This document shows positions 20,140 through 26,498 of a stretch of 26,498 nucleotides of DNA, one piece after another (within the stretch, counting starts at the first letter, position 1; every line of letters starts with the position of its first letter). The notes under the pieces were generated by a model. It searched no databases. It was not told where the DNA came from and worked only from the letters and a program-made list of their open reading frames with translations. Made by a program: the position numbers and the translations under genes. The stretch is from a virus. The DNA lies in the IMG/VR virus record IMGVR_UViG_3300047352_000094, positions 1-26,498 of that record, one strand, 5' to 3'.

Positions 20140-20445
20140 GTGGCAGCTACAAGACGGCAGAAGGTTCGCGCTGTTAAAGATGAAGAGAACAGACGCGCAT
20201 TAAGCATTAGGGGTAAGGCCGAGTATATATTTGATTTGATTGATCAAATTGGCGAACTAGACCCTAAAGAAGACGAGCATTTCCAAGCTAAGATTCAGCA
20301 GAAGAAAACGCAAGCTGAACTACGACTCAAGATGCTCGCTAAGACGCTACCAGACCTCAAGCAAGTAGACGCAGATCTCACTAGTAGCGATGGCTCCATG
20401 ACTCCACCAATGGTGATTGAACTTGTCGCAAAAGGTCTCGATTGA
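20140..20445 (+). CDS. Putative terminase small subunit
   Basis: The GTG at 20140 is preferred, with GAGG 9 bases upstream; the frame is open further upstream but overlaps the previous gene. The 101-residue product is charged and helical. It has a basic N-terminus (VAATRRQKVRAVKDEENRRA), a central coiled-coil region (about 25-75), and an acidic C-terminus ending in VIELVAKGLD. Size, charge pattern and position directly before the large terminase, overlapping it by 29 bases, fit a small terminase that recognises DNA for packaging. No HTH is obvious, so the call rests on context. Confidence 0.5.
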   Translation: MAATRRQKVRAVKDEENRRALSIRGKAEYIFDLIDQIGELDPKEDEHFQAKIQQKKTQAELRLKMLAKTLPDLKQVDADLTSSDGSMTPPMVIELVAKGLD

Positions 20446-21703
20446 ACTACCGCCTAAGCTAGCCAACCTATTCACAGGGGAGGCTAGATACCGTTGCTCG
20501 TATGGCGGGCGGGGTAGTGCTAAGACGCGCTCATTCGCACTAATGACTGCTGTATGGGGTATGCGCTGGGGCGTCGCTGGTAAGCAGGGGCAGATACTCT
20601 GCGCACGAGAACACCTCAACTCCCTCGATGAATCCTCTATGGAAGAGGTCAAGTCTGCTATACGCTCAGTTGACTGCCTGGCTGATTACTACGAGATCGG
20701 TGAGAGATACATACGCAGTAAGGATGGACGCATTACCTACGTGTTCGCCGGCCTGAGAAGGAACCTCGATAGCATCAAGTCAAAGGCTCGCATCTTGCTG
20801 TGCTGGGTAGACGAGGCAGAGACGGTTACTGAGACAGCATGGCAGAAACTTATACCTACCGTCCGGGAAGATGAGTCTGAGATATGGGTAACGTGGAACC
20901 CTGAGAACAAGCACTCCGCTACTCATCAGCGCTTCCGGGTAGCAGAGCCAGACCAATGCAAGATCGTTGAGATGAACTGGCGAGATAATCCGTGGTTCCC
21001 AGAAGTATTGGAACAAGAGCGCCAGCAAGACCTCAAGAAGCGACCGGATGTCTACGATCACATATGGGAAGGTGACTTCAGAATCTTCTCAGAGGGCGCG
21101 TACTACACTCAAGAGATGGCTAATGCCTTGCACGAGAACAGGATAGATCGTGTGCCATACGAACGCTCTGTCGGTGTGGTGACGGCATGGGACTTAGGGG
21201 TAGGCGATAGCACGTCTATCTGGTTTGCTCAATTTGTCGGGCCAGAGGTAAGGCTAATTGATTACTACGAAAACGCCGGCGTAGGCTTGGATCATTACGC
21301 GCGTATCCTGCAAGAGAAGGGCTACGTCTATGAGCAGCACGTCTTACCTCACGATGTCAGGGTAAGAGAGCTAGGCAGCGGCAGGTCAAGGCTTGAGGTG
21401 TTAGACAACCTCGGTGTGAAGCCCGTAGAGATCGCTCCTCAGCTTAACGTAGACGATGGCATCCAGGCGGTCAGGTCGATGCTTGACCTATGCTACTTCG
21501 ATAAGGATAAGTGCGAGAAGGGCATCGATTGCCTGCGGCAGTATCGCCGGCAGTATAACGAGACCATGATGGTGTGGAATGAACGGCCTTTGCATGACTG
21601 GACATCACACTGCGCAGACGCATTCAGATATTTGGCTATTGGTTATCGTAAGACCTCAGATTGGGGCGAGCCAATACGCAGGAACTTACAGGGTATTGTC
21701 TGA
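20417..21703 (+). CDS. terL: Terminase large subunit (packaging ATPase and nuclease)
   Basis: The likely start is a TTG at 20417, giving 428 residues and a 29-base overlap with the small subunit. The N-terminal motor domain has Walker A GGRGSAKT (30-37) and Walker B ILLCWVDEAE (126-135), followed by the coupling motif VTWNP (158-162). The C-terminal RNase H-like nuclease has VTAWDLGVGD (Asp259 and Asp264) and the last acidic motif in DWTSHCADAFRY near residue 400. This matches the Terminase_3-type family. It would power DNA into the procapsid through the portal and cut the concatemer. The length is typical and all catalytic residues are present. Confidence 0.93.
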   Translation: MNLSQKVSIELPPKLANLFTGEARYRCSYGGRGSAKTRSFALMTAVWGMRWGVAGKQGQILCAREHLNSLDESSMEEVKSAIRSVDCLADYYEIGERYIRSKDGRITYVFAGLRRNLDSIKSKARILLCWVDEAETVTETAWQKLIPTVREDESEIWVTWNPENKHSATHQRFRVAEPDQCKIVEMNWRDNPWFPEVLEQERQQDLKKRPDVYDHIWEGDFRIFSEGAYYTQEMANALHENRIDRVPYERSVGVVTAWDLGVGDSTSIWFAQFVGPEVRLIDYYENAGVGLDHYARILQEKGYVYEQHVLPHDVRVRELGSGRSRLEVLDNLGVKPVEIAPQLNVDDGIQAVRSMLDLCYFDKDKCEKGIDCLRQYRRQYNETMMVWNERPLHDWTSHCADAFRYLAIGYRKTSDWGEPIRRNLQGIV

Positions 21704-21709
21704 TATAAT
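21701..21709 (+). promoter_or_regulatory. Extended -10 promoter before the large ART-type gene
   Basis: TGA followed by a perfect TATAAT (21704-21709) is an ideal extended -10; no -35 match is seen, which such promoters do not require. Transcription would start near 21716, leaving about 17 bases before the ATG at 21733, including a TGGAGG site. Confidence 0.45.
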
Positions 21710-21732
21710 CGGCTTTCTACACTGGAGGCTCT

Positions 21733-23826
21733 ATGGCAATCGGCTCTCGCTTACGTGGCATTCTTGATGAACTAATCGCTACCGGGTATCCCGATGAGGT
21801 TGCCGAGCGCATCGTGGACGGTACGCTTGATATGCGGACTGATGCCATAATAGAGCGTCAACAAGATATGTTTCCCACTACTGCCTTTCATGGCGGTGGC
21901 GATGATATTCGCGCAGTAGATCCCAACAGAATCACTCGAGGCAAGACTGCCAACACTGGTTTTTTTATGTCCAGCTCGCCTGTGAATGCGGCTAGTTATG
22001 CAGATCGCGCCGGTAATATTATGCCTCTTGCTGTCAACACGCGTGGCTTTGATGTCGTCAATGCAGGCGGTAATGAGTGGAATCGCATCGTAAATCCAGA
22101 TTACTTTTTAGCTGGCGAACGAAAAGCAACGTTCGGCGACCTGCCAGGCTATAGAGGATTGCTTGGCGCTGAAAGAGATGTTTTCGATTTAGACGTAGTG
22201 CGTAACTTCGATACTGATGAGTTAGCAAGGACAGCGCGCAGATTCGGATCGCCCGGTTTGATTGTCAGAGACGTCCAAGATATTGGTCCTAACTATAAGG
22301 CTTTTGACCCAGCATTTGAAGCGATGACAGGCTTAAAGGCAGGTGATGAGGGATATCAACAGGCGCTAGATCAGTTTAGCGCAGACACCATCGTTACTTC
22401 TGACCCTACACGCGTCCGCTCCCTATTTGCCGCATTCGACCCTGAGTACACAGGCTCTAATATCCTTGGTGATCGTGCTATTCCGGTTGCGGGTGCTGGA
22501 CTACTGGCCGCCGCAGCTATGGCTCCAGAAGAGGCAGAGGCGGGGGTAATTAAGGCGTTTGGTCGTGAGTTTGATCCGCGCTTCGATAAGCGTGCTAAAG
22601 AGCAAGAAAAACTACGAGATACCACGTACATGATAGAAGAGCGTGGCACTCAGAATGCACCACGAATAGCATTGGCCGACTTAGAGGGGCGTCCGTTTGT
22701 TACCACGATGTCAGATCGAACGCAGGCAGGTGGATTGTTGACCGGCATTAATGACGTGGCGTTAGACCGTCCGATCAACTTGCAAGGCGGACAGGGCTTT
22801 ATGTTCGAGAACCCCGGCATGACATGGGCATCAGCTCCGGGTGTTGTTACTCAAATCATGAATAAAGCTGCAGAGGCAGGAGAAAACCCTCTTTATATGC
22901 CGTTCCGTATGGCTCCTACAGGCGGTGATTTTGCCACCATGACCGGCGAGACAATGCTTAGTTATGCTTCAACTAACATGAGTAAGGCGCAGAAAAAAGA
23001 GTTAGACAAGGCCGTGAGAGGCTTTGTTAGTAAAGGCTCAATGGTGGATGGCAAAAGAGTGGGCGATGGCTTAAAAATTAAAGACTGGAAAGGTGTCGAT
23101 GATCCTAGGTCGGTTGATGCATTCCGTAACGCACCAGACTCATTACGCAAAGAGCTTATGAACATGATCGACGTTAATTTCCGCAATAAGGGCGGATTGA
23201 GTATCGGTCAGGCAAGGCTTGCGGTAACGGAACCTGGTCAGGCTGATGCTTTAGACGCTCGCATACAAAACATTGGCGAGATCTTTACTGGCAGAGATAT
23301 CGTGACTGAGAGCGGCCACCCCTCATATCCTGCTGGGGTTCCTGGTCAAGGGCTAGGCCGTACCGATCAAGAAGTAAGCATATTTGAGCTACTGCCAGAT
23401 GCTAGGTATGGAAAGAAACAGAAACCAGTACAAGATCCGCAAAGACCTACGGCTAGAGAAATTCGCGCGTTAACGATGAAGCCATACACAGGCCGCATTA
23501 CGGAAGACATATTGCGTGGGCTAGAAGCCCGTGGTGTTAACATTAACGCCAATCCAATAGTTACAGCGGCAGCGGTAGCGGCGGGGCAGGAGGCCGAGGG
23601 CTTGCTTGCACAACTGCCAGAGAAAGACACTGACGAGTTCAATTACGGCGATATACTGCCAATCAAGAGAGCAAAAGACCCTCAAGAGCGAAAAGGATTG
23701 TTGGGAGGATATAGCCCGGCATATACAGGAATCGTCGAAGATATGGTCGAAGGCTTACTCAAGTTTAGTACTCAAGCGAAGCGCGGTTTATATAATCCAA
23801 CGGCAGCAACTGAGTTCTTGTTGTAA
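21733..23826 (+). CDS. Large protein with N-terminal ADP-ribosyltransferase-like domain
   Basis: This 697-residue protein starts at an ATG with TGGAGG upstream. Its N-terminal 250 residues match the ART-type domain of polyvalent proteins. His53 lies in the TAFHGGGDDI motif, then comes FFMSSSPVNAASYA (77-90) in place of the usual YFT...A..YA block. The typical end follows, with SDPTRVRSLFAAFDPEYTGS and a hydrophobic stretch (about 250-265). The catalytic Glu was not located, so activity is uncertain. The remaining 430 residues contain blocks like MSDRTQAGGLLTGINDV and are unassigned. Polyvalent proteins are often injected with phage or plasmid DNA and modify host proteins. Its place in the terminase/virion block fits an injected effector, which is inference. 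Confidence 0.6.
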   Translation: MAIGSRLRGILDELIATGYPDEVAERIVDGTLDMRTDAIIERQQDMFPTTAFHGGGDDIRAVDPNRITRGKTANTGFFMSSSPVNAASYADRAGNIMPLAVNTRGFDVVNAGGNEWNRIVNPDYFLAGERKATFGDLPGYRGLLGAERDVFDLDVVRNFDTDELARTARRFGSPGLIVRDVQDIGPNYKAFDPAFEAMTGLKAGDEGYQQALDQFSADTIVTSDPTRVRSLFAAFDPEYTGSNILGDRAIPVAGAGLLAAAAMAPEEAEAGVIKAFGREFDPRFDKRAKEQEKLRDTTYMIEERGTQNAPRIALADLEGRPFVTTMSDRTQAGGLLTGINDVALDRPINLQGGQGFMFENPGMTWASAPGVVTQIMNKAAEAGENPLYMPFRMAPTGGDFATMTGETMLSYASTNMSKAQKKELDKAVRGFVSKGSMVDGKRVGDGLKIKDWKGVDDPRSVDAFRNAPDSLRKELMNMIDVNFRNKGGLSIGQARLAVTEPGQADALDARIQNIGEIFTGRDIVTESGHPSYPAGVPGQGLGRTDQEVSIFELLPDARYGKKQKPVQDPQRPTAREIRALTMKPYTGRITEDILRGLEARGVNINANPIVTAAAVAAGQEAEGLLAQLPEKDTDEFNYGDILPIKRAKDPQERKGLLGGYSPAYTGIVEDMVEGLLKFSTQAKRGLYNPTAATEFLL

Positions 23827-23839
23827 ACGGTGATATAAT

Positions 23840-24076
23840 ATGGCTACACCACGTAAAGGTAAGGCAAGGGTAAAGACTACAGCGTCAGGCAGAAAGGTCT
23901 CGTATGGACAGAAAGGCGCTAAGGTAAAGCCAGGGACAAGCAAGGGTGACTCGTATTGCGCGCGATCTGCTGGTCAGATGAAGAAGCATCCGAAAGCGGC
24001 TGCCAATCCTAACTCACCGCTTCGGTTGTCTCGTAAGCGATGGAAGTGTTCAGGCACTAAGTCAAGGAGTAAGTAA
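23840..24076 (+). CDS. Basic DUF6321-like protein
   Basis: This 78-residue protein is very basic (Lys/Arg near 30%). It has the pattern KVSYGQKGAKVKPGTSKGDS, YCARSAGQM, NPNSPLRLSRKRWKC, which I recall as the DUF6321 family of marine-type phages. Two Cys are present. Function is unknown, but DNA packing inside the head is a reasonable idea given its charge. The sequence just upstream, GGTGATATAAT, directly abuts its ATG and contributes the ribosome binding site. It is the first of four tiny basic genes joined by one-base TAATG or similar overlaps. Confidence 0.7.
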   Translation: MATPRKGKARVKTTASGRKVSYGQKGAKVKPGTSKGDSYCARSAGQMKKHPKAAANPNSPLRLSRKRWKCSGTKSRSK

Positions 24077-24255
24077 TGGGCATGGGCGTCAAGCATTACT
24101 TAAAGGATGGCAAAGAGCATAAGGGTGGCTTGCACAAGATGGCTGATGGCTCATTACACTCTGGTAAGACGCACACCAAATCTAGTAAGCCGCTATTTCA
24201 CTACGGCGACTTAACGCAGAAAGCAAAGCGCAAGGCGCGGGAGGGTTGGAAGTAA
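24076..24255 (+). CDS. Tiny basic protein, second of four
   Basis: This 59-residue gene starts at TAATG on the previous stop. It is Lys/His/Gly-rich: MGMGVKHYLKDGKEHKGGLH, then KMADGSLHSGKTHTKSSKPL, then a basic helix ending in KRKAREGWK. Similar short proteins containing H-x-M-x-D-G-x-x-H-T-G/S are common in phages, but their role is not known to me. Strong positive charge and position between the large ART-type gene and neck genes suggest a head-internal or DNA-associated protein. One-base overlap with the next gene indicates translational coupling. Confidence 0.7.
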   Translation: MGMGVKHYLKDGKEHKGGLHKMADGSLHSGKTHTKSSKPLFHYGDLTQKAKRKAREGWK

Positions 24256-24317
24256 TGCCAGGATGCTCAGGAAAGAGAAAAAAGGGTAAAAAGCGAGGGA
24301 AGCCTTATGCCAAGTAA
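24255..24317 (+). CDS. 20-aa lysine-rich micro-protein, third of four
   Basis: A 20-residue frame (MPGCSGKRKKGKKRGKPYAK) starts at TAATG on the previous stop and overlaps the start of the fourth gene. Ten of the 20 residues are Lys or Arg and one is Cys. Short MPGC-type basic peptides recur in related phages as I recall. Because it lies exactly between two coupled genes, it may be a real micro-protein or just the relay that carries ribosomes to the next start. Confidence 0.5.
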   Translation: MPGCSGKRKKGKKRGKPYAK

Positions 24318-24462
24318 GCGAGGTCTCTACGCAAATATTCATGCGAAGCGTAAGCGCATCAAGGCAGGCTCTGGCGAGAAAATGCGAAAGCCAGGTGAGA
24401 AGGGTGCGCCTACGGCTAAGCAGTTTAAAAAAGCTGCTAAGACAGCCAAGAAGAAGAAGTAA
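24307..24462 (+). CDS. Tiny basic protein, fourth of four
   Basis: This 51-residue gene starts at the ATG at 24307, overlapping the micro-protein by 11 bases. It reads MPSKRGLYANIHAKRKRIKA, then GSGEKMRKPGEKGAPTAKQF and a Lys-rich end (KKAAKTAKKKK). I recall the KRGLYANIxAKRxRI...GSGEKMRKPGxKGAPT pattern from many marine-type phages. Function is unknown; nucleic-acid binding is likely from its charge. Its stop shares a base with the adaptor gene start (TAATG). Confidence 0.75.
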   Translation: MPSKRGLYANIHAKRKRIKAGSGEKMRKPGEKGAPTAKQFKKAAKTAKKKK

Positions 24463-25085
24463 TGGCACTTACTAACTACTCAGAGCTGAAAAGCTCCATA
24501 GCTGACTTCCTCAACCGTGATGACCTGACGGCGGTTATACCTACGTTTATCTCACTGGCTGAGGCTCAGTTCGCGCGTGATCTGCGTCATTACCAGATGG
24601 AGAACCGGGCGACAGGGACTATCGACAGTCAGTATATGACCAAGCCTAGCGACTGGCTTGAGACTATCCGCATCAACATTACGACTGCGAATACACGGCC
24701 CCTCGATCTGCTCAGCTCACAGGCTATGGTCGATAAGCGCGCTAACTACTTAGACCTGACAGGTATCCCAAGATACTACAGGCACTCTGAGAACCAGTTT
24801 GAGTTCTTCCCTAGCCCAGATGACAGCTACGGCGTAGAGCTACTGTACTATCAGCGAGTGCCGGCGTTATCTGACTCTAATACGACTAACTGGCTGCTTA
24901 CTGAAGCGCCAGACGCATACTTATATGGCTCACTGGTACACTCCGCACCATATCTATCGGAGGATCAGCGCACGGCTATATGGGCGCAACTATTTGGTGC
25001 TGCGCTGCAGCGACTTAATCAATCATCAGACGAGGCAGTCTATTCGGGTAGCGGCCTTGTAATGCGTAACAGGGGGCTTGCATGA
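24462..25085 (+). CDS. Head-tail adaptor, SU10-type
   Basis: This 207-residue protein starts at the TAATG junction. It resembles the adaptor (neck) proteins of SU10/phiEco32-type podoviruses, which sit under the portal and connect it to the tail. N-terminal helices contain YSELKSSIADFLNRDDLTAV and FISLAEAQFARDLRHYQMEN. The beta part has QFEFFPSPDDSYGVELLYYQ. The C-terminal helices include TEAPDAYLYGSLVHSAPYLS and FGAALQRLNQ. The size agrees with that family. It overlaps the next gene by ATGA, and tail genes follow. Confidence 0.75.
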   Translation: MALTNYSELKSSIADFLNRDDLTAVIPTFISLAEAQFARDLRHYQMENRATGTIDSQYMTKPSDWLETIRINITTANTRPLDLLSSQAMVDKRANYLDLTGIPRYYRHSENQFEFFPSPDDSYGVELLYYQRVPALSDSNTTNWLLTEAPDAYLYGSLVHSAPYLSEDQRTAIWAQLFGAALQRLNQSSDEAVYSGSGLVMRNRGLA

Positions 25086-25462
25086 GCTTTACTAACTATC
25101 TCGAAACCGAAATCCTAGACCATGTATTTGGCGGTAACGCTTATACAGCTCCAGGCACTCACTACCTTGCTTTATTCACGGCGGCTCCCGGCGAAACCGG
25201 CGGCGGCACAGAATGCACTGGTACTAGCTACGCACGTGAGACTGTGGCGTTCACTGTGTCAGGCAATGAGGCGACTAACAGCGCGGCTGTCGAGTTTGCC
25301 ACTGCCGGCAACAATTGGGGAACCATTACGCACGTAGGTGTATTCGATGCCCTTACAAGCGGCAATCTAATGGCCTATGGCACGTTATCAGCGTCTAAAG
25401 CTGTAGAGACTGGCGACGTGTTCCGTGTGCCTGCTGGTGACCTAGACATCACGCTAGACTAA
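25082..25462 (+). CDS. Phage tail-associated protein (YLALFTA family)
   Basis: This 126-residue beta-rich protein has the pattern of a widespread phage tail or fiber-associated family: THYLALFTAAPGE near the N-terminus, a SYARETVAFTV strand, then WGTITHVGVFDALTSGNLMA and a closing GDVFRVPAGDLDITLD. Members are usually encoded near tail fiber genes. It starts at ATGA on the adaptor stop and overlaps the next gene (TAATG). Its exact role, such as fiber base, decoration or chaperone, is unknown. Confidence 0.65.
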   Translation: MSFTNYLETEILDHVFGGNAYTAPGTHYLALFTAAPGETGGGTECTGTSYARETVAFTVSGNEATNSAAVEFATAGNNWGTITHVGVFDALTSGNLMAYGTLSASKAVETGDVFRVPAGDLDITLD

Positions 25463-26040
25463 TGCTTTACGGTCAGTGGAGATACGGCTATGCCGCTTAT
25501 TCCACAGCGGACTTAGAGAATGCCGCTAGCTTAGGGCCAGCTAATTCCTCCGTAGCTGTTAGCTGTGTACGCGTTAAAGACGCCTCTGCAGCGATTTTGG
25601 CAACATCCAGCACTACCGCAACCGCAGGCGTCATACGTCAAGTAGACAGCGCTATAGCGGCCTCTACGACCACATCTGCAACAGGCGCACGCACGTTCAG
25701 TGGCGCATCTGCCATTGCTAGTACGACCGCACAAAGCACGAGCGCAGTAAGAACGCGGAATGTAGCGTCAGAAATTGCTTCAAGTGTTATAATCACGGCG
25801 AACGCTGTAAACGCTGTTAGGGGCGCGCTATCGATCAATGCGTCGGCAAGTGTATCGCCGGCGGGCGCTGTTACTTTTGCAGGTAGCAGTGATATAGCGG
25901 CCAGCTCGGTATTGACGGGCGCAGGAATAATTCTCTGGATTGATCAACCAATTGATGCAGAGACGTGGACTGACCAAGAAGGCAGCGACGCTAACTGGTC
26001 TGATCAAACTATCACCGACGAGATATGGGAGGCCGCTTAA
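25462..26040 (+). CDS. Fibrous repeat protein, tail or fiber component
   Basis: This 192-residue protein is rich in Ala, Ser, Thr and Val. Residues 44-163 form six degenerate 20-residue units, each opening with a [DAES]-I-[AN]-[AS] type start: AILA, AIAA, AIAS, EIAS, SINA and DIAA. Such spacing is typical of beta-strand fiber repeats. The C-terminus has a second small repeat, ETWTDQ, ANWSDQT, DEIWE. There is no signal peptide or enzyme motif. The gene lies between a tail-associated protein and a tail fiber and is coupled on the left by TAATG; it starts the fiber block. Confidence 0.6.
   Translation: MLYGQWRYGYAAYSTADLENAASLGPANSSVAVSCVRVKDASAAILATSSTTATAGVIRQVDSAIAASTTTSATGARTFSGASAIASTTAQSTSAVRTRNVASEIASSVIITANAVNAVRGALSINASASVSPAGAVTFAGSSDIAASSVLTGAGIILWIDQPIDAETWTDQEGSDANWSDQTITDEIWEAA
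25591..25950 (+). repeat. Six 60-bp coding repeats
   Basis: Six exact-length 20-codon units starting at 25591, 25651, 25711, 25771, 25831 and 25891 encode the degenerate repeats of the fibrous protein. Sequence identity is low, while the period is strict. Confidence 0.65.
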
Positions 26041-26498
26041 ATGGCTGACACTACGACTACCACATACAGCCTGACTAAGCCCGAAGTAGGTGCTTCCGAG
26101 GATACGTGGGGAACCAAGCTAAACACTAACTTCGACACCATCGACGACTTGCTGGATGGTACAACGGCTGTTACTGGGATCGACATAAACTCAGGAACAA
26201 TAGACGGCACAGTCATCGGTGGAAGTACTGCTGCGGCTGGTTCGTTTACTACTTTCACCTCTACAGGTATTGATGATAACGCCGCCTCTACAGCCATTAC
26301 GATTGATAGCAGTCAGAATGTTGGTATTGGCACTAGCAGTCCCCAAAGACAGCTTCATGTTTCAAAAAATACTAATAACACACATATAGCCATTGAAAGA
26401 GATGGGACAGATAATCCTTCAGCTTTAATATTAGGAGCGAATCAAAATAAAACTGAAATAATATCAAGTGCGGCAGAAGAATCCACAAGCGGCGTACC
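26041..26498 (+). CDS. Tail fiber protein, 3' partial
   Basis: This gene starts at an ATG one base after the previous stop and runs off the window end; 152 residues are visible. The N-terminus [20 protein letters not shown] followed by [13 protein letters not shown] is a very common start of phage tail fibers. It is followed by a Thr/Ser/Gly-rich region with [13 protein letters not shown] and later [16 protein letters not shown], a motif frequent in trimeric fiber shafts. The receptor-binding end is outside the window. Confidence 0.8.
   Translation, partial: MADTTTTTYSLTKPEVGASEDTWGTKLNTNFDTIDDLLDGTTAVTGIDINSGTIDGTVIGGSTAAAGSFTTFTSTGIDDNAASTAITIDSSQNVGIGTSSPQRQLHVSKNTNNTHIAIERDGTDNPSALILGANQNKTEIISSAAEESTSGV

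Noticed and set aside
23834-23839. TATAAT as promoter of the first basic gene
   Set aside because: It abuts the ATG, so transcription would begin inside the gene. It is kept only as a repeated motif, not as a promoter feature.
1-26498. CRISPR array, IS element, integrase or toxin-antitoxin pair
   Set aside because: No spaced direct repeats, transposase motifs, integrase catalytic residues or clear toxin-antitoxin gene pair were found on either strand.

Overview
The window is a stretch of a tailed double-stranded DNA phage genome (Caudoviricetes). It most resembles podovirus-like phages with a P22-type portal and an SU10-type major capsid protein. Every gene I accept is on the + strand, genes are tightly packed (many TAATG or ATGA junctions), and there are no host housekeeping genes, tRNAs, integrase or transposase. 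Two cleaved signal peptides, a GTA-type three-segment holin and an M15 endolysin point to a Gram-negative host. The gene content is reminiscent of marine phages, but the host cannot be named from this sequence. The first gene is probably cut at its 5' end and the last (a tail fiber) at its 3' end.

Layout. (1) 1-4735: four virion or ejection-type proteins, the first very repetitive. (2) 4738-8990: portal, small linker gene, scaffold and major capsid protein, closed by a UUCG-loop terminator. (3) 9036-10926: small head-region genes and two secreted proteins with overlapping genes. (4) 10916-12408: lysis cassette (membrane coiled-coil protein, XhlA-like protein, holin, M15 endolysin). (5) 12409-14400: an operator-rich promoter, then an early operon with an annealing-type recombinase, an SSB-tailed protein and two HTH proteins. 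(6) 14401-14716: non-coding DNA with strong potential to fold. (7) 14717-17927: replication and recombination genes, including a replication-protein-like fragment, a NinB-like protein, an HTH-metallophosphoesterase, a zinc ribbon and NinG/Rap. (8) 17928-18365: a self-contained unit of operator/promoter, one 84-aa gene and a terminator. (9) 18375-19890: a 58-aa sigma-region-4-like protein, a membrane protein, a C5 cytosine methyltransferase with a second gene nested inside it in another frame, and an HTH protein. (10) 19929-26498: terminase, a large protein with an ADP-ribosyltransferase-like domain, four tiny lysine-rich genes, a neck adaptor and tail fiber genes.

The main discovery candidate is at 18717-19715. 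A complete C5 methyltransferase gene also carries, in its +1 frame, a 259-codon reading frame (18874-19653). Its motifs (FPRSGMMRSG, three W/F-x-TPT repeats, LNPTWVEWLM) match a phage protein family that I recall. The conserved motifs of the two proteins lie on the same bases, including three repeats read in register in both frames.

A second regulatory theme is the pair of identical operators ATAACAA-N3-TTGTTAT at 12423 and 18014, each covering a likely extended -10 and followed by a leader hairpin and a strong ribosome binding site. They suggest one repressor controls both the early operon and the single-gene unit; a small HTH protein at 13949 is a candidate. Structural and lysis genes form the late block, the 12.5-17.9 kb block looks early or middle, and the terminase leads back into the late block on a circular map.
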